Origin: DATBLE01 sp963734065
Lineage (GTDB): Bacteria > Actinomycetota > Thermoleophilia > Gaiellales > Gaiellaceae
Assembly: GCA_963734065.1 (NCBI GenBank)
Contig: CAVTFN010000005.1
Coordinates: 496,001 to 560,000, forward strand
Length of the DNA: 64,000 nt
Direction: 5' to 3'
A program made the position numbers and the translations under genes. Of the stretch, positions 51,820 to 61,007 are shown piece by piece (the stretch's first letter is position 1; each line of letters opens with the position of its first letter). The notes under the pieces were generated by a model. The model was not told the DNA's origin, did no database searches, and was given only the letters and a program-made list of their open reading frames with translations.

Positions 51820-53201
51820 GAGGTTCCAGTCCCTTCGTTCTCGGAGACGGTCTCAGGTCTACCCGAGTCGTTTGAGAGTTCTCTGAGAGCCGGCAGCTCG
51901 ATCGCGAACGCCCCGCCGTCGGCGGTTGCGCGGCCACCGTGCCGCTCGGCGGTCGCGCGCACTATCGCGAGTCCGAGGCCGGAACCCGGTCCATCTCGGC
52001 GGGCGCGCCAGAACCGTTTGAAGGCATGAGCAGCCTGATCCGGAGTCAGCCCGTCGCCCTCGTCGCGGACGATCAGGCGTGCGGTGCCGTTGAGAACCTC
52101 CGCCCGCACGGTGATCGTTCCTCCGGGCGGCCCGTGCAGACGCGCGTTCTCGACAAGGTTCGCGAGCGCCCGTTCGAGGGCTGCGCGGTCGCCACATACG
52201 ACCACGGGCGCCTGAGTCTCGACAACCAGTCGCCGGTCTCGGTTGGCGAGTTCCTGCGCGAGCTCGTCGAGCCGCACGCGGTCGTCGGGCGTGCCAGCGG
52301 CGTCCTCGCGAGAGAGTGTGAGCAGCTCGTCAATCAGCGCCGACACCCGCTCTGCGTCAGCGGCGAGGTCCCCGACGACCGCCGCGTCGTGACCGTGCCG
52401 GCGCAGGTAGTCGACGTTGCCGCGGAGAGCGGTGACGGGGGAGCGCAGCTCGTGGGAGGCATCTGCGAGGAAGTCTCGCTCCCGCCTGTGCGCGCGCTCG
52501 AGCGCCGCCAGCATCCGGTTAAGCGTCTGCGCTAGCCGGCCGACCTCGTCGCCCGTCGACGGTTCGGGCAGCCGACGCTCGACGTCGGCGGTCCGCTCGA
52601 TCTCGCCGGCGCCGCTGGAGAGCCGCTCGAGCGGCCGCAGGGCGCGCCGAACGAGCAGGAACGCGGCCGCGGCGGCGAGGGCCGTCGCCGCCAGTCCCGA
52701 GAGCAGGGCGAACACGTGCAACCGGTGCAGCGTCTCCGCGATCTCGCCGGTCGACGCAGCCACCACGACCGCACCACCGGCGGCTGCACCCCCGATCGCC
52801 GGCAGAGGCGCGACATAGAGGCGCAGGCGCTCGTGCCCTAGCCGGTCGGTTGTGAACACCGATCGACCCGTGGCGATCACGCTCCGTACGAGCGTCACCG
52901 GCAGCAACGAGCCGCCGAGCGACAGCGAGCGCGCGACGATCCGGCCGCGCCGGTCGAGCACCTCGACCGACAGCTGCTGGCCGCCGATCTGCGCGTCGAG
53001 CGCGCCCGGGGCGTTGAGCACCGCCGGCGCCGATGCGCTCAAGCTCGCGATCTCCGCCGCTCGCTCGTGCAGGCTGTGATCGAGACTCGAGCGCAACTGG
53101 TCAGCGACGAGCACGCTGACGGCGACAGCCACCACGACGACGGCGAGCAGGATCGCCGCTCCTGCCGCCAGCACCACCCGTGCGCGCAAGGTGAGCGTCA
53201 T
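51816..53201 (-). CDS. Two-component sensor histidine kinase
   Basis: 461 aa, ATG overlapping the regulator stop. Helices at about 8-33 and 165-188 flank a sensor of about 130 residues. HAMP, then HisKA ADASHELRSPVTALRG, then HATPase NLVENARLHG, DEGDGL, GSGLGLAIV. Cognate to the downstream-acting regulator at 53198 and probably controls its own operon. Confidence 0.9.
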   Translation of the reverse strand: MTLTLRARVVLAAGAAILLAVVVVAVAVSVLVADQLRSSLDHSLHERAAEIASLSASAPAVLNAPGALDAQIGGQQLSVEVLDRRGRIVARSLSLGGSLLPVTLVRSVIATGRSVFTTDRLGHERLRLYVAPLPAIGGAAAGGAVVVAASTGEIAETLHRLHVFALLSGLAATALAAAAAFLLVRRALRPLERLSSGAGEIERTADVERRLPEPSTGDEVGRLAQTLNRMLAALERAHRRERDFLADASHELRSPVTALRGNVDYLRRHGHDAAVVGDLAADAERVSALIDELLTLSREDAAGTPDDRVRLDELAQELANRDRRLVVETQAPVVVCGDRAALERALANLVENARLHGPPGGTITVRAEVLNGTARLIVRDEGDGLTPDQAAHAFKRFWRARRDGPGSGLGLAIVRATAERHGGRATADGGAFAIELPALRELSNDSGRPETVSENEGTGTS

Positions 53202-53854
53202 CGCGGAATCCGGAAGCCGACGCCGCGGACCGTCTCGATCAGCGGCGGATCGCCCAGCTTGCGCCGCAGATACGCCACGTAGCGGTCGACCACGTTCGGC
53301 AGCGCACCGTCCTCGTCCCAGACGGTGCTCAGCGCCTCCGCACGCGACACAGTCCGTCCGACCTCACGAAGCAGCAACTCGAGCAGGGCACTCTCCCGCT
53401 CGGTCAATGCAACCTCGCGACCTTCGCGGATCGCCCGTCGCGCCGCCGGGTCCAGGCGCAGATCGCGATGCACGAGCTCGCGATTGGGCTCGCGCGTTCG
53501 CCGGAGCAACGCCCGCACCCGAACGAGCAGCTCCGCTACCGCGAACGGCTTCAGCAAATAGTCATCCCCACCGGCGTCGAACCCCGCCACCCGATCCGAG
53601 ACCGCGTCGCGGGCGGTCAGGAACAGGATCGGCAGCGCCAGCCCCTTCGCCCGGACCCGTTCCGCCACGTGGAGTCCCCCGACGCCGGGCATCGCCACGT
53701 CCAGCACGAGCACGTCCGGGAGAGAGCGCTCGAGCTCGACCAGCGCCGCGCCTCCGTCGGCGGCGACCCGAATGTCGTAGCCCTCCGCCGCCAGCGTCCG
53801 CTGCAGCATTCGGCGGATCGCGGGATCGTCGTCGACGATCAGCAGCTCGGCCAC
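53198..53854 (-). CDS. OmpR-family response regulator
   Basis: 218 aa, GTG start. Receiver with Asp52 in VLVLDVAMPG and LLKPFA lysine; winged helix with LTERESALLELLL and VDRYVAYLRRKLG. TACGCT (53867-53862) is 7 nt before the GTG and no Shine-Dalgarno is present, so it is probably leaderless. First gene of a five-gene resistance-type operon. Confidence 0.9.
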   Translation of the reverse strand: MAELLIVDDDPAIRRMLQRTLAAEGYDIRVAADGGAALVELERSLPDVLVLDVAMPGVGGLHVAERVRAKGLALPILFLTARDAVSDRVAGFDAGGDDYLLKPFAVAELLVRVRALLRRTREPNRELVHRDLRLDPAARRAIREGREVALTERESALLELLLREVGRTVSRAEALSTVWDEDGALPNVVDRYVAYLRRKLGDPPLIETVRGVGFRIPR

Positions 53855-54083
53855 CTCGACGAGCGTAGCGTGCGAGACGAGCCGAACGAGTCCCCGGCGA
53901 CGCCGCGTTCAGGCGCTCCGCCTGCATTCGCCGACTGATCTTCCGCAAATTCGGCGACCATCGCGACACTCGGCGAGTAGCACATTGGGAGTACGGGTTG
54001 GCCGCCGAACGGTGCATTTCGGTGCAGTTCGCTGCAGCCCAGAAACCGGCCCTGTGCAGGCGGTTTCAGCTTTTCGCAGTTGC

Positions 54084-54114
54084 TCGCAGGTTCTCGAGGC
54101 TGACTTTTAATCCC
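54084..54114 (+). other. tRNA-Lys-like fragments in a 635-bp gap
   Basis: In the gap 53855-54489, GACTTTTAATCCC (54102-54114) equals 13 bases of the tRNA-Lys anticodon arm at 30854-30926, and TCGCAGGTTC (54084-54093) equals part of its variable/T region, but in swapped order. No tRNA fold is possible. A short repeat family, TGCA(G/T)TTCG-like, lies at 54014-54045. I see no gene in this gap. Confidence 0.3.
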
Positions 54115-54489
54115 TGCAGGCGAAGCGGACCGCAGAGCGTTGCCCCGCACGATCGACGCGAGCTTCCGCAGAGGACGATGATCGTCTGAGCTAAGCGGAG
54201 GACCGCTCGCCGCTGTCCGCGTTGTTCGGACAGACCTGCCGATGCTCTGCAAGAAGAGCCGAGCCCACGGTGTTTCTCCGTGACAGGGACCCGTGACGTC
54301 GGTCTCCGCCTGCTCGAGAGGACGCATTTAGACCGGGCAGTGTCGGCGGCATGTCAGCCCTACTCGCCGGCTTCGGCCGCCTCATGAGAATGGATGATCG
54401 TGCGGACGCCTTCAAATCACGCTTGAGAAGGACTCTGGTTCCGACGTTCGGCCGATGCCGACGGCGCGAACCGGATCTAGCGTCGGAGC

Positions 54490-55437
54490 ATGAAACACGA
54501 AGCACGTCCCTCTAGCGCCGTCGAGACCGAGCAGCTGACCAAACGGTTCGGCGATGCACCCGTCGTCACCGACGTCGACCTGCGCGTGCCACGCGGCACG
54601 GCCTTCGGATACCTCGGTCCGAACGGCGCCGGCAAGACCACCCTGATCCGCATGCTGCTCGGCTTGATTCGACCGACCAGCGGGCAGCTGAAGCTTCTTG
54701 GCCTACCGGTGCCGTCGAAACGGCGGCAGGCGCTCGCGCGGGTCGGCGCGATTGTCGACGAGCCGCTCTTCCACGGGCACATGACCGGGCGGCAGAACCT
54801 CTGGGCGCTGGCCGCTGCACGTGAGCCCGAGGCCCACGGTCGCATCGACGCAGCCCTCGCGCGCGTCGGCCTGGTCGAGCGTGCGGATGATCGCGTCGCC
54901 GAGTATTCGATGGGGATGCGGCAGCGGCTCGGGATCGCCGCTTGCCTCATCGCCGACCCCGATCTCCTCATCCTTGACGAGCCGATGAACGGCCTCGACC
55001 CGGCGGGAATGCTCGAGTTTCGCGAGCTGGTCCGATCGCTGGTCGACGAGGGACGCACCGTCGTTCTCTCCTCGCACCTGCTCCACGAGGTCGAGAAGAC
55101 CTGCGACGCGATCGCGATCGTCGACCACGGCCGCGTCGTACTCCAAGGCCCCATGGCCGCGCTGTCGGCGGGAGCCACTCCACTTCTGACGGTGGAATGC
55201 GACGACCCCGCTCGCGCCGCGGTGCTGTTGCGCCGTCGCCCCGACGTGGCGGGCCTCCGCCAGGAAGAAGGAGAGCTCGTACTCCAGCTCACCGGCGACG
55301 ATCCGCGATCCGCCACTGCGAACATCGCGCGAGTCTTGCTCGACGCCGGTTTCGAGCTGTACCGGCTGCAGCCGGACAACGGCTCGCTGGAGCAGCGGTT
55401 CCTCGAGATCACCTCACGACTGGGAGAAGCAGCATGA
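54490..55437 (+). CDS. ABC exporter ATP-binding protein (BcrA/NatA type)
   Basis: 315 aa, ATG start; TAGCGT ends 6 nt upstream, so leaderless translation is likely although GGAG overlaps the gap. Walker A GPNGAGKTT, signature EYSMGMRQRLGIA, Walker B LLILDEPMNGLDP, H-loop LSSHL. First gene of a four-gene module (ATPase, permease, kinase, regulator) divergent from the similar one at 48828-53854. Confidence 0.9.
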   Translation: MKHEARPSSAVETEQLTKRFGDAPVVTDVDLRVPRGTAFGYLGPNGAGKTTLIRMLLGLIRPTSGQLKLLGLPVPSKRRQALARVGAIVDEPLFHGHMTGRQNLWALAAAREPEAHGRIDAALARVGLVERADDRVAEYSMGMRQRLGIAACLIADPDLLILDEPMNGLDPAGMLEFRELVRSLVDEGRTVVLSSHLLHEVEKTCDAIAIVDHGRVVLQGPMAALSAGATPLLTVECDDPARAAVLLRRRPDVAGLRQEEGELVLQLTGDDPRSATANIARVLLDAGFELYRLQPDNGSLEQRFLEITSRLGEAA

Positions 55438-56237
55438 CGACTGTGGCCGTTTCCACCCGCCGACTCGATCTACGACTGGTTCGGGCCGAGGTCCTGAAGC
55501 TGACCACACGACGTGGGTTAATGATCGCAGCGCTCGGATTGACCGTCGGGGCAACCGCGGTCACGTTCGCGATCCTCGCCGTGCTCCACGCTACCGACCC
55601 GACCCATCACAAGCTGATCGGAGGGCTGAGCCACTTCGACGACGGCATGTACTCGCTCACCCAGCTCGCTACGGTCGCTGCGGTCCTCATCGGCGCGACC
55701 GCGGGCGCCGGAGACTTCGCTGGCGGCTTCTTCCGCAACCTCGTCGTCACTGGCCGGCCACGGGGGTCACTCTTCGCCGCCCGAATACCCGGCGGACTAG
55801 CGGTGCTCCTGCCGATCACCGCCGTCGCCTACGCGATGGTCGCCGTGCTCAGCCAGGTCGTGCCCGGCTCCGCCAGAACCCCGTCGACTGCGCTGTTGGT
55901 CGAGGCAGAGCTCTGGTTCCAGCTGTACGTGACGGCGATGTTCCTCCTTGCGCTCGGGCTCGCCGCGTTGATCGGATCCCGCGCAACCACGCTCGGAATC
56001 CTGGCCGGGCTGCAGTTACTCGTCACTCCTGTCGTCCAGGGACTGCACAACCCCGGCGTGGGCTCCGAGGCAATCCTCGGGATCGCGCTCTGGAAACTGG
56101 CACCAACGGAGCTTCTAAACGGCGCGCCCGCCGGGCATATCGGCATGTCGCTGACCGCGACGATCGCTGTCCTCCTGACCTGGATGACCGCCGCCATTGG
56201 GTTCGGAGCGTGGCGAACGATCACACGGGACGCCTGA
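55434..56237 (+). CDS. ABC-2-type transporter permease
   Basis: 267 aa, ATG overlapping the ATPase stop. Six helices; begins LRLVRAEVLKLTTRRG and has GDFAGGFFRNLVVTGRPR before helix 3, the usual ABC-2 exporter layout of the BcrB/antibiotic-export class. Works with the upstream ATPase. Confidence 0.85.
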   Translation: MTTVAVSTRRLDLRLVRAEVLKLTTRRGLMIAALGLTVGATAVTFAILAVLHATDPTHHKLIGGLSHFDDGMYSLTQLATVAAVLIGATAGAGDFAGGFFRNLVVTGRPRGSLFAARIPGGLAVLLPITAVAYAMVAVLSQVVPGSARTPSTALLVEAELWFQLYVTAMFLLALGLAALIGSRATTLGILAGLQLLVTPVVQGLHNPGVGSEAILGIALWKLAPTELLNGAPAGHIGMSLTATIAVLLTWMTAAIGFGAWRTITRDA

Positions 56238-56305
56238 CTGGGCGCTTCCTGTCCAGGCGAGATTCATTCCTTCGAACGAGGCGGTCGCCGATCCCCGAGA
56301 GTACG

Positions 56306-57454
56306 GTGAACAGGGTGAAAGCTCCTCAGGGCTGGGCTCGTCCGACGTGGCTCCCGTTGGCCGGGGACTTTGCACTCACCGCTGCGATGGCGATCGCCGC
56401 CTTCTCCGCGGTTTCACCGCCGGACGCGGGCCTGTACGTGCTTGCGGCCATCGGGATCTTCCCGCTCGCCCTCCGGCGCCGTTTCCCTGTCGCCGTTCTC
56501 GCCGTAGTCACGGCTGTTACGACGATCGTCGCCGTGAGCCAGGACTCGTGGTGGCCCTTCGCCGCCTTCATCGCGCTGTACAGCGTCGGGGCGCATTGCG
56601 CTCGGAAGGCAGCGTTCCTCGCCGGCGGCGCCTCCGTCCTCGTGCTGGCGGCCGGGGCTGCGAGTGACGTGAATTGGACGCCGCTCGGCTGGAATGACGT
56701 CGCCCTGCTCGCCGGACGGCTGGCGCCGCTCGGCGCCGCGTGGATCCTCGGCGACAACATCCGTACGCGGCGCGAATACCTGGCCGCAGTAGAGGGCCGT
56801 GCCGCTCAGCTCGAGCGTGAGCAGGAGGCGAACGCGCGCCGTGCCGCGGCTGAGGAGCAGTCCCGGATCGCACGCGAGGTGCACGACGTCGTCGCGCATA
56901 ACCTCAGCGTGATCGTTGTGCAGGCGACCGCGGCAGACGCCGTCTTCACCTCCGACCCAAATGACGCGCGCCGGGCGGTGAAGGCGATTGGGCGCACGGC
57001 GCGCCAAGCGCTCGATGAACTGCGGCGCGTGCTCGGTAGCATCGAGATCGACGAGCCGGAGTTCGCGCCCCAGCCACGGCTCGCCGGGCTTGGCGGCCTG
57101 ATCGATCAAGTGCGAGCGGCCGGCCTCGAGGTGCGGCTGGACGTCGATGGGGACCGGCGAGAGCTACCGGCCGCGCTCGAGTTGTCCGCGTACCGGATCG
57201 TGCAGGAGGCGCTGACGAACACGCTGCGCCACGCCGGGGCGCAGCACGCGGCGGTGACAGTCCGCTTCGAGCCCGGCGCCCTTCAGATCGAGATCGTCGA
57301 CGACGGGCGAGCATCCGAAAACGGCGGCGGCGGGCGGGGTTTGATCGGGATGCGTGAGCGGGCGGCCGCGTTCGGTGGGCATGTGGAAGCGGGGCCAGAC
57401 CCGGCCGGCGGTTTCCGGGTTGCGGCGCGCCTTCCCGTCGGGGAGCAGCGGTGA
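56306..57454 (+). CDS. NarL-type sensor histidine kinase
   Basis: 382 aa from a GTG at 56306; GTGs at 56210 (overlapping the permease gene) and 56315 are alternatives. Four or five helices at the N-terminus without a large outer domain (about 15-130), a coiled linker, HisKA_3 (REVHDVVAHNLSVIVVQA, phosphoacceptor His) and a HATPase with ALTNTLRHAGA and GRGLIGMRERAAAFGG. The intramembrane sensor type is common next to exporters. Couples to the regulator that follows. Confidence 0.88.
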   Translation: MNRVKAPQGWARPTWLPLAGDFALTAAMAIAAFSAVSPPDAGLYVLAAIGIFPLALRRRFPVAVLAVVTAVTTIVAVSQDSWWPFAAFIALYSVGAHCARKAAFLAGGASVLVLAAGAASDVNWTPLGWNDVALLAGRLAPLGAAWILGDNIRTRREYLAAVEGRAAQLEREQEANARRAAAEEQSRIAREVHDVVAHNLSVIVVQATAADAVFTSDPNDARRAVKAIGRTARQALDELRRVLGSIEIDEPEFAPQPRLAGLGGLIDQVRAAGLEVRLDVDGDRRELPAALELSAYRIVQEALTNTLRHAGAQHAAVTVRFEPGALQIEIVDDGRASENGGGGRGLIGMRERAAAFGGHVEAGPDPAGGFRVAARLPVGEQR

Positions 57455-58134
57455 CCACCCGCGTTCTGCTGGGCGACGACCAGGCGCTCGTCCGGGACGG
57501 CTTCCGGATGATCCTGAATGCCGAGGACGAGATCGAGGTGGTCGGCGAGGCAGGCGACGGTGCGGAGGCCGTCGAGCTGACCAAGCGATTGCTCCCCCAT
57601 GTCGTTCTGATGGACATACGGATGCCGAACATGAATGGCATCGAAGCGACCAGACGCATCGTCCAGAGCGGCGTCGAGAGCCGCGTCCTCGTCCTCACGA
57701 CCTTCGACCTCGACGAGTACGTCTACGAGGCGCTGCGAGCCGGCGCCAGCGGCTTCCTGCTTAAGGACGTGACAGCGCAACAGCTTGTCGAGGGCGTTCA
57801 CGTGGTCGCCTCGGGAGAAGCCATGCTGGCGCCGACCATCACCCGACGCCTTCTCGAGCTGTTCGCCCCCAATCTGCCGGGCGGCGACGATCGAGCATCG
57901 TCAGCGCTGTCGTCGTTGACTCCTCGCGAGCTCGAGATCCTGACGCTGCTGGCGAACGGCCTCTCAAACGCGGAGCTCGGCGCGCACCTGTACCTCAGCG
58001 AGCCGACGATCAAGACCCACCTCTCCAGCATCTTCCGCAAGCTCGAAGTCCGCGACCGCGTCCAGGCAGTGATCGCCGCCTACGACGCCGGCCTGGTCGA
58101 GCCTGCTCCGCGCGCCAGCCTCCGAAACTCCTAG
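57451..58134 (+). CDS. NarL/LuxR-type response regulator
   Basis: 227 aa, GTG overlapping the kinase stop (GTGA). Receiver with Asp55 in VVLMDIRMPN and Lys in FLLKDV; LuxR helix-turn-helix LTPRELEILTLLANGLSNAE near the C-terminus. Likely controls the exporter genes at 54490-56237. Confidence 0.92.
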   Translation: MTTRVLLGDDQALVRDGFRMILNAEDEIEVVGEAGDGAEAVELTKRLLPHVVLMDIRMPNMNGIEATRRIVQSGVESRVLVLTTFDLDEYVYEALRAGASGFLLKDVTAQQLVEGVHVVASGEAMLAPTITRRLLELFAPNLPGGDDRASSALSSLTPRELEILTLLANGLSNAELGAHLYLSEPTIKTHLSSIFRKLEVRDRVQAVIAAYDAGLVEPAPRASLRNS

Positions 58135-58233
58135 CCGCTCGTACGACCGGACGACCGGACGACCGGCGCGATCGCACAATCGGCCAGTCGGCTGAGCGCG
58201 GTTCCGACCTTCCCCCGAGGTCGGCCACGGTCG

Positions 58234-58680
58234 ATGCGCTTAGCGTCCAGACCAGCCATGTCGATCCCCGTGACCGCACTCGTCGCATTCTCCTGGTACT
58301 GCCCCCCGCTATCTGGGACGATCCAACAGCCCGACGGAGCGGCACCGGCCGGTGGAACACCGTCCGGCCGTGTCCTCCTCGTCGGCACCGGCCGTGTCCT
58401 CCTCGTCGGCACCTGGCACGGCCGCAGAGGTGCGTTCGGCAGGATCCAGGCGGCGATCGACGCTGCAAGACCGAGCGACTGAGTCCTTGTCGGTCTGGTG
58501 ACTTCCATGAGCGGCCGAACAGTCGCGATGGCGTGCGGATCACGACGCCGAACATCCACATTCGCGGAATGTCCCGGTCTGTTGTGATCATCGACGGTGC
58601 ACGGCCGGGGGCACCCCGACCATGCGACCCGGACGCCAGCTGGCAGAACCTTGGCCCCGGACGCCAGGTCGAAACCGCGT
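58234..58680 (+). pseudogene. Decayed right-handed beta-helix protein, with tandem repeats
   Basis: In the 690-bp gap 58135-58825. One frame reads FGRIQAAIDAARPSD then a stop; another continues GDFHERPNSRDGVRITTPNI and HIRGMSRSVVIIDGARPGAP. Together these are the start of a secreted beta-helix (pectate-lyase-like) protein, broken by indels and cut off after about 58680. Upstream there is a 24-bp tandem duplication (58366-58389, 58390-58413) and a short ACCGG-rich tandem at 58143-58165. Confidence 0.55.
58366..58413 (+). repeat. 24-bp perfect tandem duplication
   Basis: Two exact copies of a 24-bp unit beginning GGCCGTGTCCTCC. It is in frame, duplicating RVLLVGTG-like residues within the decayed beta-helix gene. 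Confidence 0.85.
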
Positions 58681-58825
58681 CGTGGTCGCGAAGGCGGATC
58701 ACGTGAGCATCGCGAACCCAAGTCCAGCCGTTCGTATGAGCGCGTCTCCGACTTCCGCCCGACGCGACCGATCAGCCGCCAGCCTAGCCTCGAGTCGATG
58801 ACGCCACCGCCGTAGGAGGAGCCCG

Positions 58826-60997
58826 ATGATTAACTCGTCAACAGATCGCAAACGGAATCCGATCGTCTCGATCGGACGTTGGAGCAGGAGCCACCCCTGG
58901 CACGCCATCGGTCTCTGGCTCGTATTCGTAGTGGCCGCCGTCGGCACACTCGCAGTGACTGGATCGAAGACCCTGCAGAGCGGCGCCGTCGGCGAATCCG
59001 CACGCGGCTACTCAATGCTCGACCAGCATCACCTCGGCAGGGTGCCCCCAGCCGAGCACGCGTATCTCCACATCGCTTCACTGGACGTCGCCGATCCGGC
59101 CTTTCACGCAGCGGTTGCGGACGTCAAGTCGCGGATGCAAGGGGCGCTCGGCAGCACGGTCACGGTTCGCTACTCGCGTGACAGCCACTCGGCCCTCCTG
59201 ACGACCAGGGCGAGACAGAACTTCGGCGCTTTCCAGTCGGTGCTGAACGCTGCAGCCAGAGCCAATCCCGCACTGACGATCGGCGGAGACGGTCCCGGTG
59301 TCGGCCCGAAGAGCTCCGACAGCGACCTCCACCGTGCGGAGATCCTCGCGGTCCCGGTCACCCTGTTCGTCCTGCTCTTCGCCTTCGGATCACTCGTCGC
59401 AGCGCTCGTTCCCATCGCACTGGCCTTGACCGCGGTGGTGGCCGCCCTCGGCCTCCTCGGCCCCATCAGCCATCTCTTCGCCCTCGACAGCGCGGTGAAG
59501 ACGATCGTGCTGCTGATCGGGATGGCAGTCGGGGTCGACTACGCGCTCTTTTACGTCATCCGCTCGCGCGAGGAACGGCGGCGCGGCCTGAATTCGCACG
59601 AGGCCCTCGAACGGACAGCCGCGACCTCGGGCCGGACGGTCGTGGTCGCCGGGACGACGGTGGCGATCGCGATGGCGGGGCAGTTAGTGATCGGCTCTGC
59701 GATCTTCAACGGAGTCGCAGCCGGGACGATCGCGGTCGTCGCCTGCGCCGTTGCCGGCTCGGTGACCGTGCTGCCGGCGGTGCTCGAGCTCCTCGGATCT
59801 CGGATCGACCGCGGCCGCATCCCCTACCTGCCGCACCTTCGCACGGACGGAAGCGAGTCTCGTTTCTGGCCGGCCGTAATCGATCGAGTGCTTCGGCGCC
59901 CGGTGGTATCGCTGCTCGCCGCGACTGCGCTGCTGGCCGCGCTTGCCGCACCGGCATTGGCACTGCACATCGCAGAGCCCGACTCCGACACGCTCAAGCC
60001 GCAGAGCAACGCAGCCCTCGTCGCGCAGATGCAGGCCACCTTCCCGAGCACCTCGGAGCCCGCGACGCTCGTGGTCAACGCGCCGCCCGCGAGCGAGGCG
60101 AGCGTTCGTCGCGAGCTCATGAGACTCGAGAACCTTGCGACCGCTCGCGGTATTGCGCATCCGCTCTTTGCAGTCGCCACGAGCAGCGACGGTCAGTTGA
60201 CGACGGTCTCCCTCCCGCTGACCGGCAACGGCGCCAACGCGGCGAGCCGAGAGGCGATCTCGGTGTTGCGCAGCCAGCTGATCCCGGCCACGCTCGGCCA
60301 CGTCCGAGGCGCCGAGACGGCGGTGACCGGGCCGACGGCCGAGGACGTCGATTTCACCCACCAGATCAAGCACGGCATCCCCTATGTGATCGCCTTCGTG
60401 CTCGGCCTGGCTTTCCTGCTCCTTTTGGTGTCGTTCCGGTCAATCGTGGTACCCGTGAAGGCGATCGTGCTCAACCTGCTCTCGGTCGCCGCGGCCTACG
60501 GGGTTCTGGTGCTCGTCTTCCAGCACCACTGGGCCGAGGGTCTGCTCGGCTTCCACTCGAATGGCGCGATCATCGCCTGGCTGCCGCTTTTCCTCTTCGT
60601 CGTCCTGTTCGGGCTGTCGATGGACTACCACGTCTTCATCCTCAGCCGCGTACGCGAGGGCGTCGACACAGGCATGAGCAACGACGACGCCGTCCGCTAC
60701 GGGATCACCCGTACCGCCGGGGTCGTCACCAGCGCCGCATTCGTCATGGTCGGTGTCTTCTCGATCTTCGGCACGCTCTCCCAGCTCGACGTCAAGGAAG
60801 CCGGGGTCGGTCTTGCCGCGGCGATCCTGATCGACGCCACCATCGTCCGGGCCATACTGCTGCCGGCCTCGATGAAGTTGCTCGGCGATTGGAACTGGTA
60901 CCTGCCCCGCTGGCTCGAGTGGATCCCGAAGACCAATCTTCATGAGGCGAGGCACGGGCAGGCTCCAACCGCCCCGCTTGCCGCCGCCACGGACTGA
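58826..60997 (+). CDS. MmpL/RND-family transporter
   Basis: 723 aa, ATG with GGAGGAG upstream. Two repeats of a helix, an outer domain and a group of five or six helices (helices near 28-48, then about 170-320; and 370-390, then about 510-690). VGVDYALFYVIRSREE in the first half and FGLSMDYHVFILSRVRE in the second carry the Asp-Tyr pairs that relay protons in MmpL proteins. Likely exports a lipid or hydrophobic compound. It follows the NarL regulator by 690 bp. Confidence 0.9.
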   Translation: MINSSTDRKRNPIVSIGRWSRSHPWHAIGLWLVFVVAAVGTLAVTGSKTLQSGAVGESARGYSMLDQHHLGRVPPAEHAYLHIASLDVADPAFHAAVADVKSRMQGALGSTVTVRYSRDSHSALLTTRARQNFGAFQSVLNAAARANPALTIGGDGPGVGPKSSDSDLHRAEILAVPVTLFVLLFAFGSLVAALVPIALALTAVVAALGLLGPISHLFALDSAVKTIVLLIGMAVGVDYALFYVIRSREERRRGLNSHEALERTAATSGRTVVVAGTTVAIAMAGQLVIGSAIFNGVAAGTIAVVACAVAGSVTVLPAVLELLGSRIDRGRIPYLPHLRTDGSESRFWPAVIDRVLRRPVVSLLAATALLAALAAPALALHIAEPDSDTLKPQSNAALVAQMQATFPSTSEPATLVVNAPPASEASVRRELMRLENLATARGIAHPLFAVATSSDGQLTTVSLPLTGNGANAASREAISVLRSQLIPATLGHVRGAETAVTGPTAEDVDFTHQIKHGIPYVIAFVLGLAFLLLLVSFRSIVVPVKAIVLNLLSVAAAYGVLVLVFQHHWAEGLLGFHSNGAIIAWLPLFLFVVLFGLSMDYHVFILSRVREGVDTGMSNDDAVRYGITRTAGVVTSAAFVMVGVFSIFGTLSQLDVKEAGVGLAAAILIDATIVRAILLPASMKLLGDWNWYLPRWLEWIPKTNLHEARHGQAPTAPLAAATD

Positions 60998-61007
60998 AAG
61001 GAGCACC

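Noticed and set aside
53839..54327. 162-codon minus-strand ORF upstream of the response regulator
   Set aside because: Overlaps the regulator's promoter, no domain, atypical composition; gap judged non-coding.
58143..58165. ACGACCGG-type short tandem as a possible CRISPR-like or origin repeat
   Set aside because: Only three tiny units with no spacers; simple slippage explains it.
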